64,000 bases of DNA from the NCBI GenBank assembly GCA_009746045.1, contig RPFO01000264.1:241001-305000 (forward strand), given 5' to 3'. The notes below the pieces were generated by a model, which was given only the letters and a program-made list of their open reading frames with translations, did not search any database and was not told where the DNA came from. Of the stretch, positions 30,801 through 42,136 are shown piece after piece. Positions within the stretch are counted from its first letter, which is position 1. Every line of letters begins with the position of its first letter. Both the position numbers and the translations under genes were made by a program. Origin of the DNA: Mesostigma viride (lineage: Eukaryota > Streptophyta > Mesostigmatophyceae > Mesostigmatales > Mesostigmataceae).

Positions 30801-31018
30801 AAGGTTGGCGCTCATGTCGGCGCACTTACTTACCAGCGTGCCAGCCTGGTAGCGCAGCCTAGTAGGTGAAATTGGTCCAAGGACGAATGTCTCGTCCTCT
30901 TGCATGTTGAATAAACGATATTTCGTGTAAAGAGCAACCCCTTGAATATATATACCCGGTTTATAGCTGGGCGTTTGCTTTGGTTTGAGTGATTTCACTC
31001 TGCTGTAAGTAATTATAT
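30800..31018. repeat. dispersed repeat A (LINE-associated)
   Basis: The block GGTGAAATTGGTCCAAGGACGA...CGATATTTCGTGTAAAGAGC at 30860-30950 recurs in reverse complement at about 52690-52810. The block AGCTGGGCGTTTGCTTTGG...AGTAATTATA at 30964-31015 recurs at 52411-52465 and in reverse at 51190-51240 and 52491-52545. Confidence 0.75.
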
Positions 31019-31019
31019 T

Positions 31020-31250
31020 ATTAATATATATACCCGCTGAGTGCTAAGAATTGGCCGGCGTGATCAATCATTCCTAATTAGGATTGGCATGCTTAGTTAG
31101 ACGTCTAAAGGACGAGTGTCAGCCCGTTGAGCAGCTACGTGAAAAGCGTGCATTTCTTTCCCGTGCATATCGTGCCGTGCATAGGGGCCTGAATTGTATT
31201 CTATACGCTTTGGCTAGATCTTTCGCAGTCCCACAGTCTAGGGACGCGAC
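31020..31250. repeat. dispersed repeat B
   Basis: About 225 bases (TATATACCCGCTGAGTGC ... AGGGACGCGACA) recur in reverse complement at about 49555-49772 with roughly 90% identity by eye. Confidence 0.8.
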
Positions 31251-32047
31251 AATTCCATCTTGTTCGCTGGTAGACATTCGAGTTGTGGAAGCTCCAACCG
31301 GGTGAGCAAGCAGTCCTTGTTAACGGTTAGCTTTTAGAGGCCTATCGTGACGCACGCACTTGTTTTGCATACTTGAATTAATTAATTGAGGGGACGGTCC
31401 CGGCGCGATTTTTTTGGCGCCGAAAAAATTCGCAGTACCCGTCCGTACCGTGAAAAAGTGGTGCACTGTGCGCGCACCCCTAGCGGAGCTGGCCATGGCG
31501 ACGGCTTTCAGGCAAAACTAGACAGATATATCATGCGGAATGCAGAGAAATTGCGAGAATCTTGAAGGCGGTGAGTTTATGATGTTATTTCATTGCCAAG
31601 TTTGTGCGCTTTGCAATGTCGATAATTTTATTGATGACCATCGCCGCGGGGGTCCAATCCGAAATTTTCGTCGCGAGGAATAAATAAGAATGCACGCTGA
31701 CGGCGGTTATTGTCAGGTTTTATGGGCTTTACTTAGCGTCAAGGATGCGTTTGCATTGTCAATAGAGAATCCTAAAGAAATTCGCCGGGGTTTTGCAAGA
31801 TTTCCGTCATTTTCGGTAAGACACTGTCCAGGCTCGCCGGATGCGCGTCTCATCCTTCCATGGAAGTTTGGTCTTTCTTGCGCCGCTGGGCAAAGGACAC
31901 TGCCGGTAATGGTACGATCCCGTGTGTAGCCTGCCCCTATAAATGTTTCGCTTCTGTAAAGGGTTGTCAACGCAAGTTTTCGCCTTCTATCCGCGCAGTT
32001 AGCGCCAAGTAGCATGCCATTCCGTGATGCGCATCGCCAGATTGCTG

Positions 32048-32533
32048 CCATGCGCGTTGAAAAGTACTATGTTATCTCACGCCGCACACACGTCCCCGCC
32101 AGCCTCCCCCCAACCCCCTGCCGACACCGCGGGTCCCCGGCGGCCCCTGCTGGGGCGCCAACGCCGGCACCACTCGCTGCGCATCGCTACCTACAATGTC
32201 CGCACCCTGCCCGGGGGAGATGCCCCCCCGCGGGCCAACGAGCTTGTCCACTACTGCCGCCTATATGGCATTGATGTGCTTGGGGTCCAAGAGCACCGAC
32301 GCTCCTTTGAGGGCCCCGTTCAGCGTGTCACCCTCGCACTACAATGGCAACTGCTGTGCTGCCCGGCGCATGCACCGGGTCAGGGAGGAGTGGGCCTGCT
32401 GTGCTCCCCCACCGCTGCCGCCCAGCTCGTGGACCACAAACTTTGCTCTAATCGGATCCTTAATGAGATTAGCATAGTACTCCGTGGCATGCCTTTGCGC
32501 ATGACACGCAAGTACTTACTTACTTAAGTACTT
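32048..32533 (+). mobile_element. LINE fragment with apurinic-type endonuclease start and target duplication
   Basis: AGATTGCTG occurs on both sides (32039-32047 and 32534-32542). Inside is the N-terminus of an exonuclease III-like endonuclease of LINE ORF2: LRIATYNVRTLP (motif with the catalytic asparagine), IDVLGVQEHRR (catalytic glutamate) and GGVGLLCS. It breaks off after about 150 codons and ends in an ACTT-repeat tail (ACTTACTTACTT). The endonuclease normally nicks the target site. The catalytic histidine-aspartate end is absent. Confidence 0.6.
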
Positions 32534-32542
32534 AGATTGCTG

Positions 32543-33665
32543 GCAGCTTTCAGTGATTTTATCTAGGTTGCATCGCTGGGACGTGTCAAATCATGAGCCG
32601 TGGCATGTTGGCAAGTTGTCAGGGCTTTGTCGAGTGGTTTCTTGGAAGGAGTTTGGTAAAAACACTCAGTTTTGTATGAACATTGACGCAGCCTTTCTTA
32701 GCAGCGGCTTCAGTGTGCTTAGAGGCTCACAAGGTTGAGGTTGTTTCTCAGCAAACAGTTGCGCTGGACAGAAAGGCTATAGTGGGCGTTCTGAGGGGCA
32801 TATTGCATGGGTGGAACTGCATGTAGGTAGGGGATACCGTTGCTCTCTTGACCTCTCTCCCACTGAATTATGGGACAGCCCTGTCATATGCTAGCAAGGC
32901 AAAGTAACCATGGTAAGAAGCCCTGGCACGCAGCATTTATGATTAGTATGCTTTCTCTGTGGGCTGTTTGTTGTTCCCCTTGGTTGGGCAATCAGTGTGG
33001 ATATGGCTTTCTAGGGTCTATTTGCATGGGACACCTTGTTTTTGGTATGATGATCACAACATAAGCCTAGAATATGCCTCAAAAGTGCTGGCTAGACATG
33101 TAGAGCTACCTGCCTTGTTGCTGTGCACACACCCATGAGGTTGCCCGTGCCAAAGTAAGGCAAGGGCACATGAGGTGCCCAGCCACCTCCTTGTACGTTG
33201 TGCTCGAATTGGGCATGGTCAGGAGCCATTTGGATGGCATAGAAAGTGTTAGTGTGCGTACTCACGATTGCCTTCCTTAGCGTCTGCACAGGTGGCCAAC
33301 TGCCAACTGTTATAACTTAAGCGTTTGTACTCAGAATGAGCTCAAACTTTGTGGGATGATGTTTGCCTTTGTGTAGTATTTGATTTTATCCCCCCCAGGG
33401 CCAAATGATGTGTTATTGATTTGTTTTATTTTTATATGCTTAAAAAGTACGTCTTTTGGGGGAAAATTTCTAACTCATGGAATATTGATTATTTTGGGGT
33501 GCCAACCAGATGGAAAATTTTCAAACTCAGGGAACTAATAGAAAATATATTGAAAGATGCAAAAAGATGCCCCCGTTGTCCTAGGCAGAATGTGTCATAA
33601 ATAGCGTCTTTTGCTATTTTTAGCTCAATACTGGCGTGTAACTGTGCATACCACCCTCAACAAGT
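32543..33665. other. non-coding part of the 31.4-kb element
   Basis: No gene recognised in this stretch; the right part resembles 47.0-47.3 kb. Confidence 0.35.
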
Positions 33666-33800
33666 GGTGGGATTGAATTGAATTGAATTGAATTGAACTG
33701 TAACATAACTCCGCCGGGAGTATATGTAGCACATAGCCCTTGAGGGAGGGCATATGGCACGATGTTTTCTGGCATCCGCGGGCTTTTGGTTCCCGCCGCA
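33666..33800 (-). mobile_element. 3' tail of a LINE
   Basis: On the minus strand the end reads ...CTCCCGGCGGAGTTATGTTAC followed by (AATTC)n. The LINE at 52939-54089 ends in the same way (GAGGCATGTTATAATTTAATTT). Both share a TATGTAGCACATA block. Only the last ~130 bases are left here. Confidence 0.5.
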
Positions 33801-33834
33801 CATTTGAAAGTGCTGTCCTCCGGCTTTTTGCCTT

Positions 33835-34250
33835 TGCACCGTGTGCAGTTCTTGGACGTTTGGAATCATGGCATGGCTAACGTGATGACTGACTATAGCT
33901 ACCTTTTCAGTGGTTTTCCATTTGCGGGTATTTCCTCGTAAATGGTGGGAGAGCGATCGCAGCAATGGTGCTCACCACTAGACACTCCCGGCCAGTTAGG
34001 CTCGAAACACACGCCCTGATCAAGCATGCTGTTTCCGGCCCCACCGTCAAGGTCATCTAGTCGCTCTACACGTAAGCCAGCCATAATTTCAATGCACAAG
34101 GATATACACATTTCCATCACCATTCATCTTCATCATCCTGAACGACTCGAACACGCGGACAAGATAACGGCAGGCTTGAGCTACCATGGTCCGGATTCTC
34201 CCGATTTCTGGCCTCAGTGCGCTGGTTGTCTCCTTGATATGGCCTATCAT
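33835..34250. repeat. undivided copy of the foldback-repeat family at 5.2-6.3 kb
   Basis: Contains in one orientation the sequences that at 5.2-6.3 kb are placed as two inverted arms. The last 90 bases (GATAACGGCAGGCT.GAGC ... TCTCCCGATTTCTGGCCT) match 6190-6270 almost exactly. Confidence 0.65.
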
Positions 34251-34615
34251 ACATCCTAAGCTACTTCCTGCAAGGGTGGGGATGTAAAGGACCCTTGCTC
34301 TAGGTGCACCAGGGCACTTGCATCCCCATGATCTTCATTGAAGCTATGCCCAGCGAAGGGGGAGCCTGTCATGGGGGGGAAGATCAGCATAGAGTATACA
34401 AAAAAGCTAGGGCATGGCGTCTCAGCAGAGAGTTACTCCCTGCATGGGCACAACATAACTAAATAAAGCTAGGCATCGTCTGGAGGGTGGCTCATCATAG
34501 GCACACATGTACATGATTAAATAAAGCGCGTGGCTTAGCTGGGATAGTGCCTCTAGGAAGCGTACATGTACATGGCCACGGTCTATCTATTCTACACTAC
34601 TACTGCTGTATTCCC
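34251..34615. other. non-coding stretch
   Basis: Nothing recognised. On the minus strand this follows the ORF1 stop and would be where the LINE ORF2 should begin. Confidence 0.3.
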
Positions 34616-36255
34616 CTAAGCTGGGGCGTCTGGAGTCGCTGGGGCCGCGGGGGTCGCCTGCCAGGGCTTGTGGCCGACGTAGATGGCCGCCCCCTTCCAG
34701 TACACCGGCTGCCCCGCCTTGGTCTGCCGGAGCTGGAGGTAGGTCGGCCATAGCTCCCGTCGCCGTTGTTGCTGCGCCAGGGTCAAGTCGTCATCAAGGG
34801 TGAAGAGAGTCTTCTCGAGCCGCTTGCGGCGTCTGAGAAAAGAAATCTTGTCCGCCGGGGTCTTAAAGGTGAGAAGGAGCGGGGGCGCCCCTGCCTTACC
34901 CCGCGCGCGGGGAAGGCGGTGGGCGACCAGCTCAATCTCACCAGTAAGGCCCATGCGATCAAGGATTTCTCTCTCAAAAGCACGCGCAAGCTTCTCGGAA
35001 TTCTCACCTTCCTCCATCTTGAAGTTCTTGACAATGACGTTGAGGCTGCGCTTGGCGAGCTCGACCTCCTCGCGGAGGTCAAGCGTCTGCCGTTGGAGCT
35101 GGGCTGCGACGGCGGAGGTGGTGGAGGTGGTGTGTTGCTTAAGCATGTCCGCCCAGGTGGTGATGGGAGGAGCATCGCCGGCCAGGCCAGCCGGGGCTGG
35201 CTTGGCGGCAATGTCCTTCACCGCCTGGGCGGTGAGGCCTGCGGTGTTCTGCAGAACCTCGATAGCGATGGCGTTGTCCTTAAGACGCTGGTCGATGTCG
35301 CGGAGCTGGGCGGTGATGGAGTCGGAGGGGGGGGGGGGGGGGAGGCGAGGAGGGTGGCGGTGGCGGTGGCGGTGGCGGTGGCGGTGGGGATTTTGGGGAG
35401 CTCAGCAGCCATCTTACGACCCAAAGCTTCCATTTCGCAAGCAAGGGGCGTCACATACTTCGTCATATTTCGGTCGCAAAATTCGTGCGTGGCCTGCCGG
35501 CATCGGACAAAGTGCACGCAACAGCAGGAGTCGGTTGAGTTCGAAGCACGGCAGACAAAAAATTTCGGCGCAAAGTCCGTCGGGCGAAAAATTCGCTCGG
35601 CTGCCAAATTTTCGGCAAGAATTTCGGCGCAATGTCCGGTTTTCGGACGATTGAAATTAGCGTTTTTTTCTTGCAAAAATCTACCCCATTCCGCGTGGGA
35701 CCACCCTGCTGTGAGAGGAGGCGGTGGATGGCGAATTCGGTCAAGGGGACGGATTGCCAGAGGTCCGCGGAACAGCGTTGAAGGATGGAAAAGAGGGCGG
35801 CAAGCTGAAGGCGCGGTCGCGACCAGCCAGACAGGTCAGCTGAGCGGAGCTGAAACTGGCCGTCAGACTGGCTGCGGAAGCATTTGTGGCATTGGAGGCG
35901 TTGGCACAGGTCAAGAAGGGAGGCATACGACCCATAAAACAGGAGCTCCAGCATCCGGATGTGTGGCCTGTCGAAATAGCCATGCAGGTCTGCGGACGTC
36001 GAAGGTGGAAAATAACTCATCAACGTCAAAGTCGGTCTCAGACCAGCTAGGTTCTGTGGGGCGGCTGCGTTTGGGCTCGGGCGAGGCTGAAGGCGAGGCA
36101 GGAAGCCCGGGAGGGTGCTGGACGACCACCAGTGCGCGACTAGTGTCATCACTGCCTGCCGGGCCTGAGGGCGAAGCTGCAGCCGGAGCTGCAGACGTAT
36201 TTTCATTGCCGAGCGCAGCCGTCAGGCTGCGTTGCGTCGATAAGCGCTTGCTCAT
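34616..36255 (-). pseudogene. L1-like LINE ORF1 (RNA-binding chaperone), frameshifted
   Basis: ORF1 proteins coat LINE RNA. The C-terminal frame (35221-34616) has the pattern of this family: a coiled coil (LQRQTLDLREEVELAKRSL), an RRM-like part with NVIVKNF and IELVAHRLPRARG, then the C-terminal domain FRRRKRLE-type segment and LAQQQRRRELWPTYLQLRQ, QPVYWKGAAIYV. The N-terminal frame starts with an ATG at 36255 (MSKRLSTQRSLTAAL). Between them the frame changes several times, and the region includes a run of about 20 G (35323-35342) and a GGTGGC hexamer repeat (35355-35390), which may be sites of assembly error. A second copy of the C-terminal part lies at 39394-39600. Confidence 0.6.
35323..35395. 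repeat. poly-G run and GGTGGC hexamer repeat inside LINE ORF1
   Basis: About 20 consecutive G are followed by seven to eight copies of GGTGGC. Minus-strand reading gives alternating alanine-threonine or proline runs depending on frame. Confidence 0.9.
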
Positions 36256-36724
36256 CGTATATTGCGTAATAGCGTCGGAAAATTATATCAGCATGTGCGT
36301 CTTAGAAAGACGAAGCGATTGTGATATTCACGACTAAATTCGGTGCTCAAACGTGAAAGTTATGAGCTCCGCCGTCAGCCATGGCTACCTCGTGGCTCGT
36401 GGCTCGTGGCTCGTGTGAACTGGTGGGATGGACCCCCATACATCCTATTTACATGCCAAAATCATCTCTTGGGTCCCCCTAGGCCATATCCCTGCATGTT
36501 ATTCCATAAGATAGTTTTAGGGGGTCTAGCATGGGACCCTCCCCTTAATTAACCCGTTAATTAACTATTAACACGTGCTCCCGTTGGGGAGTCACGGAGC
36601 ACCCAAGTGCTTTTAATCCCTGTGTGTGCACAACAGGAAGAAAGGGCAGAGACCCCCTTTCTCCTTCATGCCAGAGGCATGCCACAGCTGCAATCAGACA
36701 CGGTAAACGATCCGGCAAGACTCA
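36256..36724. other. non-coding stretch
   Basis: Contains three GTGGCTC repeats (36388-36412) and (TTAA)-rich sequence at 36545-36570. No gene is seen. Confidence 0.4.
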
Positions 36725-36835
36725 GTCTGTGGGTGCAATTAGACCCATGTGAGCATATCATAACGAGGAGCGTGGGCAGGTAATCTGAGCATAGCCAGGA
36801 CATACAGACTGCATGTCTAATCAGGACGTACAGAC
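36725..36835. repeat. ~110-bp repeat, partner at 39123-39235
   Basis: CAGTCTGTGGGT ... GACCCATGTGAGCATATCATAAC ... GGAGCGTGGGCAGGTAATCTGAGCA is shared with the partner at about 90% identity. The two copies lie just outside the pair of ~605-bp direct repeats. Confidence 0.8.
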
Positions 36836-36899
36836 TGTCCAATCACCAAGAAAATGTCCTCAAATGACATTGAGAAGCCTCCAGGGTGGGAGGGAGGGG

Positions 36900-37513
36900 A
36901 AAGAAACAATTGCGGATGATTGCCTGCCTAGCTTGCTTAAGGCATGGCCCGCCGACACACAAGCTGACATCATCCTAAATTAAGTAACACCAGCATGCGT
37001 CACACGCCGGCCTGAACAGTGTTGAAAACGCCACTACAAACAACGTGGCCACGCACTCCCAGGCTAGTGCGTTAACCGTACAGGTAGTTGTACAAGGTTC
37101 CCAAGTTTGGCAAACAATAAACTCGCCCATCGACCCCCTTGGGCCGGTCCGAACCACTATACAATAATTAATCACGACTCACTAAAGAAAACAAATCAGC
37201 CAAAGATTCGTTAAGCAGCCAGCCGACCCTACAGGTCCCCACCTAACCTCAGCTGGTGCAACCAAACACGAATCTTTGCAAGCAAGTCGTATAACACCTA
37301 CAATTAGTTTTCTCGGACCACTAATTAATAGCCACCGACCCTTATAAACAACCGGGTCATCCAAGGAGAATTCGGGCGAACAGGAAATCCTTTGTACAGA
37401 TCGAATCAGTCAGCCCATGTCGCAGACAGCCTTCCACATCCAGGCCAAGGCATAGCGGCCCTATCTTTCCCGCATGCGTTAATTAAACTATATTCAGAGA
37501 AAACCGATTAAGA
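36900..37513. repeat. ~610-bp direct repeat, left copy (LTR-like)
   Basis: From GAAAGAAACAATTGCGG to GAGAAAACCGATT this stretch recurs at 38479-39083 with about 97% identity by eye; small indels account for the length difference. A region with GACCCTTATAAACAACC inside could be a TATA box. Together with the right copy it resembles the LTRs of a short non-coding retrotransposon (TRIM or LARD type), but no clear target duplication or tRNA primer site was identified. Confidence 0.75.
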
Positions 37514-38478
37514 TCACTGAGCTCCCAAGAAGACCAGCATTTGATTGAATACAATAAGTGGAGCCCTGCCACAAATGCATGCAGTTAACAGTGGCCTTAC
37601 TTAAGGTCTCTCAATTCGCACGCGGAAGCAAGAAGCCTCCACCCCATTACCCCCCCCCTGGCGCCAACCCCATTGCGCCGATTGAACTCATGACCACCGT
37701 GCGCGAAAGAGCGTGTCGCAACATCTTAAATGGCGACTCAGCCCGCGCTAGGCTATATTAACCCCCGCAGGGGCCCGCTGCTTCAATGCGACACAAGCCG
37801 GTGACCACCCCAAAAGCAAGCCCCAAAAAAGAGCCAGCATTTCGCAATTCCGGAACCGTCCAAAAAGGAAAGAGGTTTTACGACACCATAATAGACTGAG
37901 CCGCGCAGCAGGTGCTGAGACGAAAAGGAACGACAAAGGTCTGGCGTAGCCTCGCCTCCCTAAGACGCCCTCCCCAACTCGAGTCTCGCAATAGGGAAAT
38001 TTCTAGCTTCGGAGCGCAACTCTCGCGCAGCTCCTATTGTCCCCAACTACCCCTCCTCGGCAGGGGCAGCTGGACAACTGAACTGCCGCCACAAAAAATA
38101 ATTTATGAAAAAAACAGGTCGTTGCTGACAGGAACCTGGTTCAGGACCTTTTGAGTCCAGGTCACTTCCCACGCACCATCGCAAGGTGGCAAGCCTGCGA
38201 TGTGACACTAGAGCTGTTTTAGAAACTTTTAAACAGCTCCGCCGAAGCTGGTCAAACCGCCGAAGTAGCGCCCCATCCTTCGCCCACGTCAAAAAGACCC
38301 GCAGCCGGGGAAAAACGACATGGGGGTAAATTTAAATTTTCTTTCCGTTGCACGACCAATTATACTATGCTTGGTCGGACAACTTAGCGGTTGTGCCACC
38401 ATCTGCCTCGGCTACAAGACAGATGCAACCCGCGCTAGAATGTGCAATTTTGCACAGGCGGCCATTGCCGCCATTGTG
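37514..38478. other. non-coding core between the ~605-bp direct repeats
   Basis: About 965 bases without a convincing reading frame. It would be the internal region if the flanking repeats are LTRs. Contains GGTCGTTGCTGACAGG and AACTTTTAAACAGC blocks but no gag or pol motif. Confidence 0.4.
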
Positions 38479-39083
38479 AAAGAAACAATTGCGGATAATT
38501 GCCTGCCTAGCATGGCCCGCCGACACACAAGCTGACATCATCCTAAATTAAGTAACACCAGCATGCGTCACAAGCCGCGGCCTGAACAGTGTTGAAAACG
38601 CCACTACAAACAACGTGGCCACGCACCCCCAGGCTAGTGCGTTAACCGTACAGGTAGTTGTACAAGGTTCCCAAGTTTGGCAATTAAACAATAAACTCGC
38701 CCATCGACCCCCTTGGGCCGGTCCGAACCACTATACAATAATTAATCACGACTCACTAAAGAAAACAAATCAGCCAAAGATTCGTTAAGCAGCCAGCCGA
38801 CCCTACAGGTCCCCACCTAACCTCAGCTGGTGCAACCAAACACGAATCTTTGCAAGCAAGTCGTATAACACCTACAATCAGTTTTCTCAGACCACTAATT
38901 AATAGCCACCGACCCTTATAAACAACCGGGTCATCCAAGGAGAATTCGGGCGAACAGGAAATCCTTTGTACAGATCGAATCAGTCAGCCCATGTCGCAGA
39001 CAGCCTTCCACATCCAGGCCAAGGCATAGCGGCCCTATCTTTCCCGCATGCGTTAATTAAACTATATTCAGAGAAAACCGATT
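38479..39083. repeat. ~605-bp direct repeat, right copy (LTR-like)
   Basis: Partner of 36900-37513; the copies end together at AAAACCGATT. They diverge to the left of GAAAGAAAC and to the right of CCGATT. Confidence 0.75.
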
Positions 39084-39122
39084 TTAAAGCATGGATACTA
39101 TTTGTAATAACTAGTAACACAT

Positions 39123-39235
39123 GTCAGTCTGTGGGTCACAATAAGACCCATGTGAGCATATCATAACAAGGAGCGTGGGCAGGTAATCTGAGCACAGCCA
39201 GGACGTACAGACTGTCTAATCAGGACGTACAGAAC
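39123..39235. repeat. ~110-bp repeat, partner of 36725-36835
   Basis: Same block as at 36725, in the same orientation, placed to the right of the right LTR-like copy. Confidence 0.8.
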
Positions 39236-39393
39236 AATAGCATGGCTGTACAAGGACTAAGCTAAGGCTATGGCTGGTTGTGTACCGTGTGTTGGCGGTG
39301 CACGTGACTAGGTATGGTGGCACAGCTAGGCAAGCATTCTAGGCATGGCTGCCATGGCGGCAGTGACTACCAATGGAGACAAGCTAGGCTATT

Positions 39394-39600
39394 CTAGCCC
39401 GAACGGAGCGTCCACATCTTGTGGTTGATCATCAGGTCCTCGCCCCTCCAGTACACCTTGGGCTTCAGTGGGGGTCCTGCTTGTGGCGGAGGTATTCCGG
39501 CCACAGGTCGCGTCGCTGCTGCTGCTGAGCGGGGGTCAGGTCGTTGTCCAACGTCCAGGTGAGGTCGTGCAACCTTTTGCATCCTTGAAAGGCCGCTTGC
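39394..39600 (-). pseudogene. C-terminal fragment of a LINE ORF1
   Basis: With one frame change the minus strand gives LTPAQQQQRRDLWPEYL followed by KVYWRGEDLMINHK. This matches the C-terminal domain of the ORF1 at 34.6-35.2 kb (LTLAQQQRRRELWPTYL ... VYWKGAAIYVGHK). Truncated upstream at about 39600. Confidence 0.6.
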
Positions 39601-39897
39601 TCCGAGTTAAATGCGACTGTATAGTAGATGACGTCGTTTTTATGATCTTTTTTGTGAGAGGTTGCCGTGCTAGTAGAGAGCTAGGTTTTATGTTAATGCG
39701 GTTGGGCGTGTGCCGATGGGTACGTCCACAATGAACGGCATTGGGTACACAGGCGCCAATCGCCTACGCTGCTCCAGCCCAGCAGGGTTCGCATGCTCAA
39801 AAGCAGATTGCACCCCAGAGAGAAGGAAAAGAAAAGGACGCGGGCAACTGCCCAGCAACATGGGTGCCTGGTGAAAAGAAAGCGCGGGCTGCGCCCC

Positions 39898-41550
39898 TCA
39901 CTTGCCTTTGGTAGCCTCCGCAGCGTTGATTTCGACGTCACCCGGCATGGCCGCCCAGAATGGGTCCTCCCGGTACACCGTCGCAAATTGGTTGGGGGGC
40001 GCCGTCGCCTCCTCACCATGCTTGATGGCAGCCACCTGGGCTCCCATCGTGTCGGTCTTGCCTGCCATCTCGGCGAAGTGGATCGTCTTGATGCCCGCGG
40101 CTGGACACTTGTTCATCAAGTGCCACTTTGTGTCTGACCCATGCAGCTTCGTGCAGCGGCTTGGACACTCGCGACTAACTAGGTGCCCATCCTTGTCGCA
40201 AAGGTAACATTTACCGCGTGATGGGGTGGGTGCGCCCAGCGCGCCGGCATTGCACGCCCTGCGCCTCCTGAGTCCCATCCGATGTCGACGGACGGCCGCC
40301 TCCGCCTCGACCACCACCGCGACCCCTGTAGCCACTGCCGCCGCCACCACGACCGACACCGCCGCTGCCACCCTGACCTCCACCGCCGCTGCCACCCTGA
40401 CCGGCGTTGCCACCACCCTGACTGCCGACATATTCACCGCGCCCCGCACCATGGGCAGCCGCTCACGGGCCACCCTTAACCGCGATGGCCTTCTCCATCT
40501 CAGCCATCGATCTTCTTGCGCATCTCAGCCAGCCCAGACGAGATACCCTTCTCGCCTTCCGCACGCTTCCTGAGCAACCGCTTGAATGCCGCACAGAGAG
40601 TCACCAAAGTCCACTCCCCACCGGGCGGTTCCGGAAGATTGATGGCCAGCAGGGGCACTGCACTCCGCCACAACCGCCAAGCCGGTTGGTCTGCGTATAA
40701 TCAGGCACTTTGCCCGCAAACGCGAGGAGCCCGTCAAGGGAGAAAGCCGGATCCTCACCCTCGGCGACGGTAAACGCTCCATTCCATTCCGCGATGGCCT
40801 TGACTTGCTCAACTTGGTACTCCAGCCGCAGTTGCTGCCACAGCTGCTCTGCCGGGTCAATATCGAAGATGATCGAGTCGAGATCCGGTGTACCCATGTC
40901 CGTGAGCGCAAACCAGATGTCCGTGCGATGACACCGGTCCACAAGCGCTCGGTAATGCTGGACCAAAACCTGGACCTTCTTCTTGGTCAGGTCAGTCATG
41001 GAAAAAGAGGTGAATGAAATCCATCACCATCTCATGGCGAAGAGGATACCCCGAGGCGTAACGATAGGTGTTACAATGAGCTCGGAAGAGCTCTGACATA
41101 GGCTTCCTCTAACGTCGCACCCGTGCCTGCTGAGGTGAACTTCTCGCGAAGCTCCACCTTGGGCAGCGATGGCACACGAGCGGATTCGCCATGCACGCCG
41201 TACGGCATGCGGTGGGGTCGCTGGACGTCGTCGCCCACACCCCATGGTATGCTGGCTGGCTCCCGATCGACTTGGACCCAGCAGAAGTCTGACCGAGTGC
41301 CGCCAAGCCTGGGCCGCCCTGCGGTGCCACCCAATGGCGTTGCTGCCGCCGTCATGGGTGGCCGACCTGTGCTAAACAGGCCACCTGATGCTCCCCCCCT
41401 GGGGGCTGCACCATACCCGCCGCGCCACGATAACGTGCCCGTTGGTTGGGTGCCCGTAGGTTCCCCCCCAGCCGGCGTATAAGATGCGTCGGCAGTCCAC
41501 CGGGTGCCTACCCGACCGACGTTCGGCTGCAGCTCGTCATCATGCGCCAT
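39898..41550 (-). pseudogene. retrotransposon gag, three shifted frames, with a cysteine-histidine cluster
   Basis: The frame from the ATG at 41550 (MAHDDELQPNVGRV) runs to 41071 and ends KVELREKFTSAGTGATLEEAYVRAL. A second frame (40999-40601) has a compact gag-like core: HYRALVDRCHRTDIWFALTDMG, PAEQLWQQLRLEY and AEWNGAFTVAEGEDP. A third (40473-39898) has CYLCDKDGHLVSREC (a CX2CX4HX5C knuckle, one residue longer than the usual CX4C), then SRCTKLH and MNKC. Protease, polymerase and integrase are not found downstream, so only the 5' gene of a gypsy-like element is left. A poly-GCC/ACC low-complexity part (about 40290-40440) may contain the second frame change. Confidence 0.55.
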
Positions 41551-41599
41551 TTCCCCGTCGCCCCGTCGTTGACCGCTTGGTCCGGCGCGTGGCTGACTG

Positions 41600-41705
41600 G
41601 CAGGGTTAAATAGTACGTAGTACGGTAGAATACGGTCCCGGGGTGTACTATGTATAATACGCTAGTACGGTGTATAATACGTTTTAGTACGGTACAATGC
41701 TAAAA
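41600..41705. repeat. cluster of short GTAC / TAATAC words
   Basis: Words such as TAGTACG, GTATAATACG and AGTACGGT occur ten or so times in about 100 bases upstream of the gag start. A similar cluster lies at 44690-44815. Confidence 0.5.
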
Positions 41706-42104
41706 AATGGCTTGTTTTTCTGTGTTTTTTGGAGGTTTAAGAATATCTGAGCATGTACCACTTCAATCATGACAAAATACATGTGTTTCCACGTGTAATT
41801 ATTCCAACACGGCGTGGCCAGCATCAACTGAATATAAGCCACCGTCATCATCATGCTTGCTGAATAAACCTTCATTTACATACCCTAATGTTCAATCAAA
41901 GGTGAAAGGTAAACATGGTATGATGGCCCTTACGACACAAGTATCAACTGATGCTGAACACTAATATCAAAAACATATTAGGATAGTTGCTGGGTTTGAT
42001 TGTCATCCCATTTGAAAAACTGCACATGGATCCAATTCCATGGCCAATGACGCAACATCGCTGTTCCGTGTTAATAAATTAAATAATTAAGCCTTAAACC
42101 GTGT

Positions 42105-42136
42105 CCAACTGCCCTCTATAAATAGCGGGCAGTTGG
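42105..42136. repeat. hairpin repeat, copy 1
   Basis: CCAACTGCCCTCTATA / AATAGCGGGCAGTTGG, nearly perfect inverted arms. Confidence 0.75.

Larger units (their letters stand above)
31387..33665. mobile_element. diverged relative of the TTAA-flanked element at 45.5 kb
   Basis: TTAATTAATTGAGGGGACGG at about 31378-31397 begins a region that tracks 45521 onward: a TTTTTTTGGCGCC block, GTGCACTGTGCGCGCACC, GGCCATGGCGACG. Its far part (about 33430-33660, CCTAGGCAGAATGTG, AATAGCGTCTTTTGCTATTTTTAGC) tracks about 47080-47300. The right TIR is not present; at 33666 a LINE tail begins. A 486-bp LINE piece sits inside (32048-32533). No coding capacity is recognised. Confidence 0.5.

Noticed and set aside
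34766-36337. 523-codon + frame
   Set aside because: It is the antisense of the LINE ORF1, whose minus-strand frames show family motifs. The + frame has glycine and valine runs from the GGTGGC repeat.
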